Shown here: one piece after another, positions 35,563 to 45,400 of the stretch | Numbering within the stretch: the first letter of the stretch is position 1 | How the letters are laid out: every line of letters starts with the position of its first letter | Assembly: GCF_963678635.1 (NCBI RefSeq) | Contig: NC_087062.1 | Coordinates: 28,670,833 to 28,734,832, forward strand | Reading direction: 5' to 3' | From: Symsagittifera roscoffensis | Lineage: Eukaryota; Xenacoelomorpha; Acoela; Convolutidae | Length of the DNA stretch: 64,000 nt | Position numbers and translations under genes: made by a program | The notes under the pieces: generated by a model | Databases searched by the model: none | The model's input: the letters and a program-made list of their open reading frames with translations, nothing else | What the model was told of the DNA's origin: nothing

Positions 35563-37417
35563 TGCGCTTGCGATTAGCCGGTGTTATTCAAACTTGACAT
35601 CAAATATTTTAATTTTCACAGGTCGCAACACGATGAAGGAAGCATGAACAAGAATAACGCCTCCTCTGTATCTTCCGAGTGTGTGTTTTCTTCGTTGCTT
35701 GAATCAGCCAATCCTAATTCGGCATTCTATGTCGTGAAGTTCTGGGCCAACTTGGACAGTCCTGTTTTAGATGATTCAAATGCATCTTTCTTATCTTCAA
35801 TCGTGTAAGTGCATGGAATGTTTATACACCCAGTGATGTTTTTTTTGTGAATTTGACTCACAATTGGGGTCAATAGAAATTGAATGGATAACTCGAACCA
35901 CTCTAAATAAGCATTAAGTTTATGCTGTGTAGTAATTGAAATATCTCTGATCGTGTTCCAGGCTTGAGTCGGCGGAAAAGATGAATATCACCCAGACAAT
36001 AACAGCCTACTGCTTCGGTCAGAAGGCATTCGAAAAAAGCGAAACTGTGAGTAGGCTCGTGTTTATTTTGATAAATCACACACATTTGGGCATCGTATAG
36101 TAGTTTTTAAGTCTAATTGAGCGAATTAGATGGTGGCCCGTTTTTACTCCGTGTGGTTCTTCCTTTTTTCAGGAATTTTTCTTCGACCAGTTTTAAGTGG
36201 TTAGATTTTGATTTAGGCTCACTTCAAATCCATTTACTGCGCTAGTGGACAGCAACGCACAAATTTTAAACATCTGATTTCTCTCTTTTTTCAGCAACTT
36301 TTGCTTGGAGTTACATCAAAATATTAAATCGATTGAGATCACATGATCTCAGCTACGCGCTATGAAAATATCCTTTAATCAGAACTTTATTGCGGGTCTG
36401 AAAATGCCAGTTTTAACCTTCTGCAACAAGCTTTTGCAACGGCATAAAATTCTTAAAAAACAGTTTTTGGAAAAACAATTCAATTTTTCTCATGGCACGC
36501 ACAATTGTACATCCCTTAGTTGAGAATATTTTGAGACCAGCAATTAACTGGCGAGTACTTAGGACTAAAATTTGGTTAAATTGCTAATAAGTGTTCTTAA
36601 AGATGTTCCTTGGAGTGAACGGGGAGCCTAATTATCTGAATTTGGGTTTAGTTTTATCAATTAAACTTTTGACCGTGAAATCCGACCACGTCACTTAAGT
36701 GACTGGAAGGAACTGAGGTAGAGTGGGTATTTTTCTGCCAAATTTTAGATACCTTAAAGTAAGCTCGGTAGGGTTCAGGCGGGGTATCATATTAAGGCTC
36801 GGTTGGTTGTGATTCGGACTCCTAAAATCAAACAGTTGCCATTGTGTCGAGAAAAACTGGCTTGATGGACTGAATGACTAGGAGGCATGGCTATCATTGT
36901 CTGAATTGTCTATTGGTACTATTTTGTTTTGTTTCGTTTAGTTTGAGCTGCCCGTGTACACTGAGAGTCTATTTCGGTACACTGCCGAGAGGAGACAGCT
37001 CTGTCACTTCCTCCACTCCTTCCTCCGCAAACTCAGATCCCAACTGCTCAACCACAACAACAGCAGACAGTACATGTCCAGGGTGCTGGAGAACTTCACT
37101 CTCTTGCAGGTAACATGCTCCAAGTTTCTCACGATAAGAAAATCCATTTTTTCTTGCGTTCAAGAATTTGATCAAGAGTTGTAAGAATTGACTAGGAAAA
37201 TGGTCATGGGGAGAGTAGGGGAGGGTGTTTATGGATGATTGTTAACAACATCAATATCTATCGAGTGTTGATTGTGCTTTTGGGCTTTGCTGTGTAGGTG
37301 TTTCGGCAGAAGGAGAGTGGAGAAGTTTTGTTATGTTTGGCCTTCTTCTTCGACCTCTCTTCATTTTCTCTGCAGGGCCAGTCACAGTTCAATGTGTACA
37401 AACTAAATATGTCATGA
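25446..37417 (+). CDS. TEAD: TEAD/Scalloped transcription factor, 12 coding exons
   Basis: DNA-binding partner of YAP/Yorkie in the Hippo pathway (nuclear). Exons: 25446-25606, 26296-26498, 26825-26964, 27141-27210, 27332-27427, 31351-31528, 34215-34560, 34882-35081, 35622-35804, 35962-36046, 36942-37109, 37298-37417. All junctions are GT-AG with matching phase, giving 649 aa. The TEA domain (about 88-165) starts [20 protein letters not shown] and includes [13 protein letters not shown]. Residues 169-370 form a Q/S/P-rich linker, longer than usual (family about 430 aa). The YAP-binding domain (about 370-649) has [26 protein letters not shown] (C543, matching the palmitoylated Cys of vertebrate TEADs), VLENFTLLQ and VLLCLAF. 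It is much more diverged than the TEA domain. A further 5' exon is possible. Confidence 0.95.
27602..27668 (+). repeat. tRNA-Ala-like sequence (SINE head or tRNA pseudogene)
   Basis: A-box-like TGGTCTAGAGG, anticodon loop TTAGCAC (anticodon AGC) and B-box-like GAGTTCGAATT in correct order and spacing. The acceptor and T stems pair poorly, so it is not a credible working tRNA. Similar short sequences elsewhere (27940, 61263) suggest tRNA-derived SINEs. Confidence 0.45.
27939..28014 (+). repeat. tRNA-Met-like sequence (SINE head or tRNA pseudogene)
   Basis: CGGCTGAGTGGTTAG matches the A box; GAGA-CTCATAA-TCTC forms an anticodon stem-loop with anticodon CAT; CAGATCGAATCTG matches the B box and T loop. 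The acceptor stem pairs at about 5 of 7 positions and the T stem is imperfect. Best read as a tRNA-derived SINE or pseudogene. Confidence 0.45.
29220..29580 (-). pseudogene. Penelope-like retroelement fragment (RT C-terminal/linker)
   Basis: The minus frame has [20 protein letters not shown], then an [11 protein letters not shown] and [12 protein letters not shown] pattern. This fits the Penelope-like linker after the RT (aromatic-rich N..I..I..K.W, later P...Y....+IR.I). Upstream, a second frame (to about 29580, [15 protein letters not shown]) shifts into it, so at least one frameshift is present. No GIY-YIG domain seen. Lies antisense in a TEAD intron; nonfunctional. Confidence 0.45.
29982..30181. 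repeat. Dispersed repeat, homologous to 18270-18478
   Basis: Same ordered motifs as the 18.3-kb copy (AAATCAAAGATTTCAAA, TTTTTCTCGG, TTTGAATCACGGCTAAAA, CGAATGCAAAGTTCC). Same orientation in both places. Confidence 0.5.
30572..30838 (+). repeat. Family-A hairpin-tail repeat, best full copy
   Basis: Head TTTTTGGCTCAACAGGTTTC with TTGCCGCTCGGTAAATGATT. Tail CATCGCAAGAGTTGCGAAGC then TCCGCTTCGCTTCTGTGTGT, containing the perfect hairpin GCGAAGC-TCC-GCTTCGC (30814-30830). About 267 bp, noncoding. Confidence 0.6.
31960..32870 (+). repeat. Tandem repeat of roughly 175-bp units (family D), array 1
   Basis: Four to five units. Each has a GAAAGCTTTTCTGCAT-like box, a GGCTACGC-like box, ATGGCCCTCGGAATAGTCAA and TTTTTGATTTTTTACCGTTT (near 32098-32190, 32277-32373, 32449-32550, 32623-32720). 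The same unit occurs in a second array at about 56150-56990. Confidence 0.6.
33440..33990 (-). pseudogene. LINE ORF2 C-terminal fragment (post-RT Cys motif)
   Basis: The minus frame gives [20 protein letters not shown], then [19 protein letters not shown]. This matches the LRTGHS...CP.CG..DT..H.L..C block that ends many RNase H-bearing or R1/Jockey-type LINE ORF2s. Further 5' a degraded AWVPQR recalls the RNase H C terminus. Stops interrupt both sides. Antisense to TEAD in intron 6; inactive. Confidence 0.55.
35190..35272 (+). repeat. (ATT)n microsatellite in TEAD intron 8
   Basis: About 83 bp of ATT repeats with a few ATG and TTT interruptions. Confidence 0.95.
35501..35558 (+). repeat. (AT)n microsatellite just upstream of TEAD exon 9
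   Basis: 29 uninterrupted AT dinucleotides (58 bp), ending 63 bp before the exon 9 acceptor. It lies between the decoy acceptor near 35428 and the used one at 35621. Confidence 0.97.
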
Positions 37418-37860
37418 CACTAAGAACAACAACAGAGACACGCGAATCATAGCTGAGCGACTGTTGAACTCTGAACTACCTTTTGACTGTCTTCAATCTA
37501 AATTATTCACACAAATCTGCTCTATGGTGGTTCAACCGATTTTCTAAAACAACATTCGTTAGTGCTTTTCCGTCAACGGGATATCGGCTAGATACTTTTA
37601 GTCACGTATATTCACCAAATTGTCCGCTATGTTCGATTATCAGCAATCAGCATCGTCATTTTTATCGTGTTCTCTCGACATCGAGTTTTCTTTCTCGTTG
37701 CATTGCAACTCAAACTTGATGTGGAATTCTACTTTACTCAAGCAAACGGCAGCTGTGTTGTGGCAAAAAGGAAGTGAGCTTTCAGCATTAAGACTTACAA
37801 AATAATCGAAGGCTGCTGACTTTACTGCTTTGTGTCATAAGTTCGAGATGATGTTCCGAT

Positions 37861-37866
37861 AATAAA
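37861..37866 (+). terminator. TEAD poly(A) signal AATAAA
   Basis: First AATAAA after the TEAD stop codon, 444 nt downstream; implies a 3' UTR of roughly 460 nt. Confidence 0.55.
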
Positions 37867-39119
37867 TTGAATAAGTAATGAAAATAGTGAACCATTGTGT
37901 ATGAAAGCTTCAATTTTAATTTTCTGCCAAATACAAAGTATCTTCCACTATAACTGTAGTTTAAGTATCTGTCATTGATTAGCTGTGCTTTTAAAGTTCT
38001 TTGATTTTCTATCTGTAGTGTTTTTCAAGTGTTATTGAAGTTCATAGAGTTTTCAATTATCATCATCTTTTGATTAATTGAGTAAGCGTCAATAACAGTC
38101 ACCTAGAGATCATTACGAACGAGCGTTAGCGAGCGTAGTATATTAGTACGGGAATTTTTTTCAAATTAAGTCGCAAATATTGTTGCCACTTTTGGTTGCA
38201 CCTTTACATCTTTTCGATAGCATATATGCTTTGACAGTCGATTAGTTATAAATTAACACAGTTGATGTGTTTTAAATTCATCAAATGAACTGAAAAAAGA
38301 TATTTGTTTCAAACTGCATTACAATTAAAAAGCTGAATTTCTGAAATTTTTAAAATATCTGATTTCTGCAACATCTGGGTTTTGTTCACCAATTTTAGTT
38401 TTGGCGCTCTAGCCATTGTTTACGCCCAAAACCTCGTTTTCTCTTTGTAACCTCGTCTTCTCAATCGTCACTGCACTGTGACGTTTTTCTTGCGCTGCAA
38501 AAATTTTTTGGCTTCTTGGTTCTTGGCTTTTTTCTGTCGTCTCCTTATGAAGTAGACTGGTGTATTTGCTAATTTGTTTAACAGCATCGTCGTTTTTCGA
38601 TAAAAGGCTTTTAAGAATTTAAGAAATGGGGACATAATGAAACGAATTCTTGTAGTCAACGCGTCTTGCTCAATCGTTTTTTTTAGAAACGTTGTTTTGT
38701 GTTACCTAGATATGCTCCTTGAGGCTTCACGTATAGAGATGATTTCTGCAGAAACATTTAAAGTTAATGAGTACTATTTACAGTAAAGCTGTTTGTAGTA
38801 AAGTCTTTGCTCAAAATGAGTGACGATGATGCGAACAGTCGGATCAAAATTGTTTAATATATATTTCCCTTGGTAAATCTATTTTTTAACGGGAACTCAG
38901 AAACCGCCAAATCTACTACGTCAATGTCCGACCGTAAAAAGGTCTTCCAAGAGTTCTCTGGATTTGTCTCTTGAGGTCGTGGGCCGACTTGACATGAATA
39001 GTTTTAAAAGAAATTTTTTCATGAATTTTAATTGATCCGTAGCGGGGGCAGTTAGAATAATTTCAGTAAAATAATACACCATTGAGATGTTCATCAGTGG
39101 GTTGCCTTCAATAGGTATT
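37867..39119. other. Intergenic noncoding DNA after TEAD
   Basis: AT-rich, no gene supported. ACGAACGAGCGTTAGCGAGC (about 38115-38135) is GC-rich and partly self-similar. GACCGTAAAAAGGTCTTCC (38927-38945) resembles part of family C. Confidence 0.4.
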
Positions 39120-40930
39120 TAAATCAACCAGAAGATAGGGAGCGCAGTTTTCTGCAGACATTCAAATGTTTTTTGCGACGTGCAGATTTGAACTCTTGTT
39201 TGAAAACTATGTCAGGAGATATTGGAGGTTTAATGTTTGTGTAAGACCCATTTGATCTGTAAGCCGGAGAGCCTGCTTTGTCAATCAAAATTTTCATTAC
39301 ACCACGAACGATCAGCGAGGTTTGATGTTTGTGCGTGAACTCCTCTTGAGAATGATTTGCGCGTTCAAACTTGGAATTCACATCGGTTACTGATTTCAAA
39401 CAGGTTGTACGAGTAGAGAAAAAGGTGGAGGTATCATCTCAAGCTATGCGACTAACAAAATTATCGATTGGTCTAATCAGGTGGTGCTAGACTATTCTAG
39501 TTTTTGAATACTTCTTAGAAAATGTATAGTTGTGAAGATTTTTCAGCACCTTAACAATGTTTAGCCCATAATATAAGGTGAAGTAACTCAACGTCTTTTT
39601 CATCAGAACAAATTTAACACTTCAAGATGAGTGAAAGGGGTAATGAGCTCAGGTAATGAGCTGCAATTTTCTTGTTGTCATCCTCACTCAGGACATAACT
39701 AGCCATATTTGGTCTGAATTTTCTGGTTTTAAGAAACCTGATGATGTTGATCTCTTCAGTTGTCAGGTCTTCTTTGCTTTTGTTTTGCTCATCTTTTTCG
39801 TCATCTTCGCTTTGGATTTCAGCGTCATAATCTTTTACTGATAGCAGGTTTTTGGGCTCAAATGATGTTTCCTGGGAGTCTTCTTCGGTCACTTTCCCAA
39901 TCGCGGGTCCACCAGTAAAAACAGCGACTTCATTTGATGGCTCATCTGGTACTATTAGTATATACACTCGTGATTGCAGGATTTTGCATTTTAGACCTCT
40001 CGAGTTCATAAAATCGCCTAGCAGTTTCAGCTGTGTTCCCCGTATGTTCTGTTTAGGCATCCAAGGTTTTGGGGTCAGTCACGGTCACTGTCCAGCTCGT
40101 AGCCGTTAGCTTTCTGTAGCTTGTGGCCGTCAGGTCCAAATGGTACATTCCATGCTGCCGAAGGATTGTTCGGGACCAGTTTTTCGCAAAACTCTTCTGA
40201 TCCTCCGATGACACCAAACTGTCAGCATTCACGAGGGCAAACAAGAAATGGTGCTAACAACTCATTTTCTGTCTTAAGTTTGCAAACAAACGCGAGAGTT
40301 TCATTTCTTCCTCACTGACGGCCTGCCACGTGATTCCTTCACAATAAAAATTTTCATTCAAGAGTTTTTTCAGAGTTTCATTCTCAGTTTTTCCATCTCT
40401 GCTAATCTTTTCCGCTCTCCAGGTCCTTTGCGGATACTCTCCAGTCCTGCTGGCGCAATTTCAAGGCAGAACAGACCCATTGATTGGCTATAGTGGGAGT
40501 GGGTTAGATACTCTGTTCGGAACAAGGAAATGGTTCCCAATCGTGTCGCATTTCTTAGCAGCATTATTGTCATTAAGTTCAAAAGCACTTCTCTGAGTGT
40601 TTCTTGATCCCAATACTCTGTTTGCTCCGTCGGTGTTTCCTGCAACCACAATAAAGTTCGTTTTCTCAATTCTGTTATGTCTTAGGATTTCGGCAACGAT
40701 TGTCCATATGCCTTTTTCGACAAGTGTTGACGTCCTCTATTTGCTCGGTTTTCTTTCGAGATCAGCATATCAATTATTTCTCGTAAAACTGGAGTTTTTC
40801 GTGTTTCAAGTTTTGCTATCAGGAATTGGTCAATAAAATTCTTAAAGTCGCGGAGAATGTTCATTACCGGCTTTGGTGCCAAAACCCTAAATAGAACCCA
40901 AAAGCGACCCAAACCTAACTTTTTCTCCAA
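39120..40930 (-). pseudogene. Tyrosine-recombinase (Crypton-like) transposon remnant
   Basis: Minus-strand pieces in order, partly in one frame with stops between: 40930-40682, 40669-40370, 40244-40053, 40060-39614, and perhaps 39399-39124. The second holds LREVLLNLMTIMLLRNATRL, then GTISLFRTEY, the usual region around the first catalytic Arg (L....LLL.N.QR.G...N.T..E). The third holds TATSYRKLTATSW, like the TPT..RK..AT block near the second Arg of YR transposons. The fourth has an acidic stretch and LTTEEINIIRFLKT, like their C-terminal TEEE...I motif. Several stops and frame changes; inactive. Element ends not found. Confidence 0.45.
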
Positions 40931-41164
40931 AACAAATCAAGTACACACCGTGTCTGTTCAAAAGATCATCCAAAAGAACTTTTTCACAGGTTTCTCAAAA
41001 ATCATCAACAAAACTGCAACTCATCAACAAAATTCCAAAAAGCCCACAAATGCCCTAATAACTACAAAACTTCTCCAAAATCCGTCAAAAAACTAAATTA
41101 ACTCAGGAAGCGACAGAAAATGACTGTCTCCAACAATATTCAAGACCAACTCAAGGATCTAACT

Positions 41165-41739
41165 GGACCAATAAGGTCAATATTGCATCTGTTTATGATC
41201 ATATTATGAAATATTTTTCTTAACATCTTTTTTTTAAATATGTCAACCTAACAAAAAAATTTTATTGAAGAAAATTTGTTAATACTAAGCTAGGCGTTCG
41301 TACGAAACAACGTGTTGATCACACAAGGCCAATTGAAGCAATATTTTACCTTGATAAGCTCTTAAAAATTGAAAGCTGCAAAATTAGATTTTTCTTTTGA
41401 AATCGTAATTTTCCACAATCTTCGAAACGGAAAAAAGACTTCCTTAAATCATTGTTTCATTTGACGCTAACCAATAAAAAACCAGTTCAAGTCACTAAAG
41501 GTTCAATTTGGGAAAATGGAAACCTTTTTGTGAGCTCAGATGAGCAGAATAGTAAAAAAAAAACTTTTTTCTAAAATTGTCTTTTTTAAATATGTCAACC
41601 AAACAAAATTTTTCTCAATTAAAGTTTGATTTTACTGAAATAAACTTTCGTCCGAAACAACATGAGGCTTTGATGAGACCAATTTAATCCATATGCAACC
41701 TTAATAAAGTATTAAAAATTGAAACTTACAAAATTAGAT
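41165..41739. repeat. Satellite with roughly 350-bp unit, left part
   Basis: About one and a half units. Landmarks recur about 350 nt apart: CTTTTTTAAATATGTCAACC (near 41229 and 41580) and TGCAAAATTAGAT / TACAAAATTAGAT (near 41378 and 41727). It breaks off at the start of the microsatellite and resumes at about 47308. Confidence 0.6.
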
Positions 41740-41901
41740 ATAATAATAATCATAATAATAATAATCATAATCATAATCATAATAATAATCATAATAATAA
41801 TAATAACATTAATAATAATAATAACATTAATAATAATCATAATAATAATAATCATAATAATAATAATCATAATAATAATCATAATAATCATAATAATAAT
41901 C

Positions 41902-41943
<42 letters not shown>

Positions 41944-42008
41944 TTAATAATAATAATCATAATAATCATAATAATAATAAGAATAATAATAATAATAATC
42001 ATAATAAT

Positions 42009-42049
<41 letters not shown>

Positions 42050-42137
42050 TAATAATAATCATTATAATAATAATCATAATAATCATAATAATAATAATCA
42101 TAATAATAATAATCATAATAATAATAATAATAATATA

Positions 42138-42175
<38 letters not shown>

Positions 42176-42178
42176 TTT
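41739..42178. repeat. Long AAT/AATC microsatellite, 3' tail of the LINE
   Basis: About 440 bp of AATAAT with scattered AATC, AACATT and other single variants. On the LINE coding (minus) strand it reads as ATT repeats and directly follows the RT 3' region. I read it as the expanded microsatellite tail used by CR1/I-like LINEs instead of poly(A). The isoleucine-only open frames here are artefacts. Confidence 0.8.
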
Positions 42179-42280
42179 AATAATACAGAATTTAGAGAGT
42201 CTCAACGGTTTTCACCCATTTTTCAGTTCATCTTCAGTTCAGTTTTATTTTACTAGGATTGCAGTTGCCACATCTGCATA

Positions 42281-43500
42281 TTACTCTCTAAGTACATTTA
42301 TTTTCTTCGGTGTATTCTTTAGTGAAAAAGTTCCAGTAAATGTTCTGAATAGTAGCTTAATTAGAAGTTTCCGGAAACTTTCATAAACACGAAGAACGTA
42401 GTTGTAGAGTAGTTTCGTCCTTCGGAAGAAGTTTTCGTTGAATTCACCTCGATTTCTCTGTCGAGTAGTATCGCATATTGTCTCATTTTCAATTGAACTG
42501 TCAACATCAAATTCACCTGTTTTAATAGATAAAAGCATTAAGAGATCATGCGTTTCAACATACAGGCCTAACGGAAGAATATGCAATTTAATTAACCGAT
42601 TTCGATAGCTTAACTGATGATGTTGAACTTTTTCGAATTCAGTTAAATTTCCTTTATTTGGCAACCAGGTCTGAGAAGCATATACAGCAATTGGGACAAC
42701 GTATCCAGCGTATGCATTTAATTTGATTCTCCAGTTACAATTTGATGTTAGATTTCGCTTTATTTGGAATAAGGCGCCCATTGCTTTGTTCGATCTGCGT
42801 TTGCAATTTTCCTTCCAACTTAGGTTTTGCTGCACTATGAGCCCTAGGTCACGTTGCGACTGTGCGGGGGTCAGTTTGGCATTGCATAAGTGTGCTTCAA
42901 GGTTTCCTTTGATGTTAAGAGTGTGCGACATTTTTGTGTTTGGTAATATCATATTTGTATTAAGCCATAGGATTGGATGTTATCGGTCGCCTTGTTCATC
43001 GCTACTTGATTCGTTACGATTACGTTGAAATCATCAGCATACCCGAAACTGTCCATATCGCACATACACTCTGGAAGATCATTAATAAATAGCAGAAAGT
43101 GGAGGGGACCCAGAATTGATCCTTGGGGAACACCGCTGGTTACTTTTCTTAGGGGTTGATTTTGCGCCGCTTATTTGCACGTATTGCTTGCGTTGGCTTA
43201 AGTATGATTTTAGAAGTCCTAAGATGTTTCCACCACTTCCGAGAGAACTTAATTTGCTAACTAGCACACTATGCGGTACTGTGTCAAACGCTTTAGCAAA
43301 GTCGAGATAAAGAACACTTAACTCATTGACAGATTCTAGATCCTTGCATTCGTATAGTTTGTCGAGAAAGTATATTAGTTGCAGTGTCGCCGATCGTCTT
43401 TTTCTGAAGCCGTACGGACTAGTGTGGAATTTTGAATGAAAGAAACAATAAATTTTATCAAAAAGGAGTTTTTCAAGACTTTTGAGCAACAACATAGGAG
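42281..43500 (-). pseudogene. LINE reverse transcriptase, palm to C terminus
   Basis: Minus frames give SPYGFRKRRSATLQLIYFLD, VLYLDFAKAFDTVPH (first catalytic Asp), then after a one-base shift the [19 protein letters not shown] box (about 43080-43130), [12 protein letters not shown] (about 43020-43055), then LGLIVQQNLSWKEN, NKAMGALFQIKRN and the C-terminal thumb-like region ending at 42281. Catalytic residues are intact; the frame is not (at least one frameshift near 43140 and breaks near 42955). Template-primed reverse transcription is the family function. Confidence 0.8.
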
Positions 43501-43640
43501 GCTGATGGGACGGTAGCAGGTTACATCAGCTTTGTTGCCCTCTTTGAATATTGGTGTTATTTGGCATATTTTCCAGTAGCTGGGGTAACATTGCTTGTTG
43601 ATTAAACTCAAACGCCTTGAAAAGCAAATCAAACTTGAAT
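43500..43640 (-). pseudogene. LINE RT fingers region
   Basis: Minus frame CYPSYWKICQITPIFKEGNK, then ADVTCYRPISLL: the WK...I.PIFK.G...D...YRPISLL block at the start of non-LTR RT. Directly upstream (on the minus strand) the sequence runs into the foldback arm rather than the normal preceding RT sequence. Confidence 0.75.
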
Positions 43641-44400
43641 CCGAGAAAGACCTCGCTGAATATGAAAAATTAGTATTTGAAGGAAGAACGTTTAGTAAAG
43701 TACAGAAATACTTGAAATGTATATGAAAAACAACCTCAATTCCCCCAACAGTAAAAGTTGATAAGACAGTAGCATCAATAAAAGTTGAAAAGGCTGAAGT
43801 TTTCAATCAAAATTTCGCGTCGGTCTTCAGTAAATCTAATATGCAGTCTGGATATGAACCAAATAACATACTAAACACAGCTAACTACACTGAAGAACAA
43901 ACAAGCGACATATTGTTTAAACTTAATCCTGACGAATCAACCGGACCCGATAAAATTGGAAACACACTCTTAAAAAAGTGTCACAAAACCCTGTGTAAAT
44001 CACTAAAACTGATCTTTCACTTTTTTAAGAGTGTGTTTCCAATTTTATCGGGTCCGGTTGATTTGTCAGGATTAAGTTCAAACAATATGTCGCTTGTTTG
44101 TTCTTCAGTGTAGTTAGCTGTGTTTAGTATGTTATTTGGTTCATATCCAGGCTGCATATTAGATTTACTGAAGACCGACGCGAAATTTTGATTGAAAACT
44201 TCAGCCATTTCAACTTTTATTGATGCTACTGTCTTATCAACTTTTACTGTTGGGGGAATTGAGGTTGTTTTTCGTATACATTTCAAGTATTTCTGTACTT
44301 AACTAAACGTTCTTTCTTCAAATACTGATTTTTCATATTCAGCGAGGTCTTTCTCGGATTCAAGTTTGATTTGCTTTTCAAGGCGTTTGAGTTTAATCAA
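43598..44400. repeat. Large inverted duplication inside the LINE RT
   Basis: Left arm 43598-43980 is the reverse complement of right arm 44018-44400, with only scattered differences; the spacer is 37 nt (43981-44017). Examples: ACACTCTTAAAAAAGTG on the left against CACTTTTTTAAGAGTGT on the right; TTGATTAAACTC at the far left against GTTTAATCAA at the far right. The right arm is in the LINE orientation and encodes the region before the RT fingers; the left arm repeats it on the opposite strand and the spacer extends that reading. Confidence 0.85.
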
Positions 44401-45400
44401 TTTGCTAAGAGTTACACATCTTCGTTTTTTCATTGTTTTCAGCTTATTCATAAGATTTGATGTAACATTGGAAATCCAGGGCGTAGCTAGAATCTATGTT
44501 TGGTAATTCTTGGTATGTGTTTATCTATTTTCTTCCACAACCATTTGTACCATTGCTTTAACAATTTATCTACATTGCTATAGCAATACGGTTGAAAGGG
44601 TTCCTGAAGGATACTTTTATTAAGTTCGTCCCAGTCAGCCTTGTTAAAAGCGTGTTTTATATCAGTTACTGCAAATTGCGTTTCCTTTTTTTCGGTGTCG
44701 ATGGTTGTATCAATTGGTTTATGGTCGGAAATACTTTTGTCGTTTTGCCTTAGATCATTTTATTATCATATTCCCAGTTGACCATGGAATCTGGATTATT
44801 GGCTATGACGACTTCTAATTGATCAGTCGATTGATTACTGAAGTTTCTTTCTACAAGTGCACCAATTTTTTGTTTTTCGTAATCAAGATTTGATGACATA
44901 GTTAACCAGTTAGTTTGTGATAGATTTAAGTTACCTATTAGAATGATCAGATTACATTGACACTCGTTTGCCTAAAGCTGAATATTTTCTAATAAGGTTT
45001 TCAAATCCTTAATTTCCCATTGGTAGACACTTGGGTACGGAGCATTGTATATGCAACAAAGCAAAATTACGCTATCTCTTTAATTTTGATGGTTATACAA
45101 TCGGAATGCTCATTTTGTAATGAGATATGTTCGTGAAGAATGTCGTTTTTGATTGCAATTAGTACAACACCATGTTTTGTTTTACGATCATCATTTGTCA
45201 TTCGGTCTTTTCTATATACCTGATATCTACTTAGCAAAAGGGCTACTGACGGGATATCACCAGTTAACCAAGTTTCTTTTAAGCATAAAATGTCGCAATC
45301 GCGTGTATTTAGCGTAATTGAAAACTTTGTTCTACTGTTTATATCTACTGAGCTTCGAGTATTAAAAGTCATAATTGAGATTGTTGCTAGTCATTTTTCG
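44401..45400 (-). pseudogene. LINE APE-type endonuclease
   Basis: The best-preserved part (45372-45067) has MTFNTRSSV, then CDILCLKETWL (the L.ETWL block of APE endonucleases, Lys before Glu), YRKDR and a GVVLIAI strand. Lower down, a LIILIGNLN block corresponds to the usual GD(F/L)N, with Asn in place of the Asp. Several stops follow before the RT. The family role is nicking target DNA to prime reverse transcription. Confidence 0.65.

Noticed and set aside
41712-42138. Long open frames coding almost only isoleucine/methionine on both strands
   Set aside because: They are the AAT microsatellite read in frame; no gene.
43841-44113. A second, plus-strand RT gene
   Set aside because: It is the left arm of the inverted duplication inside the minus-strand LINE.
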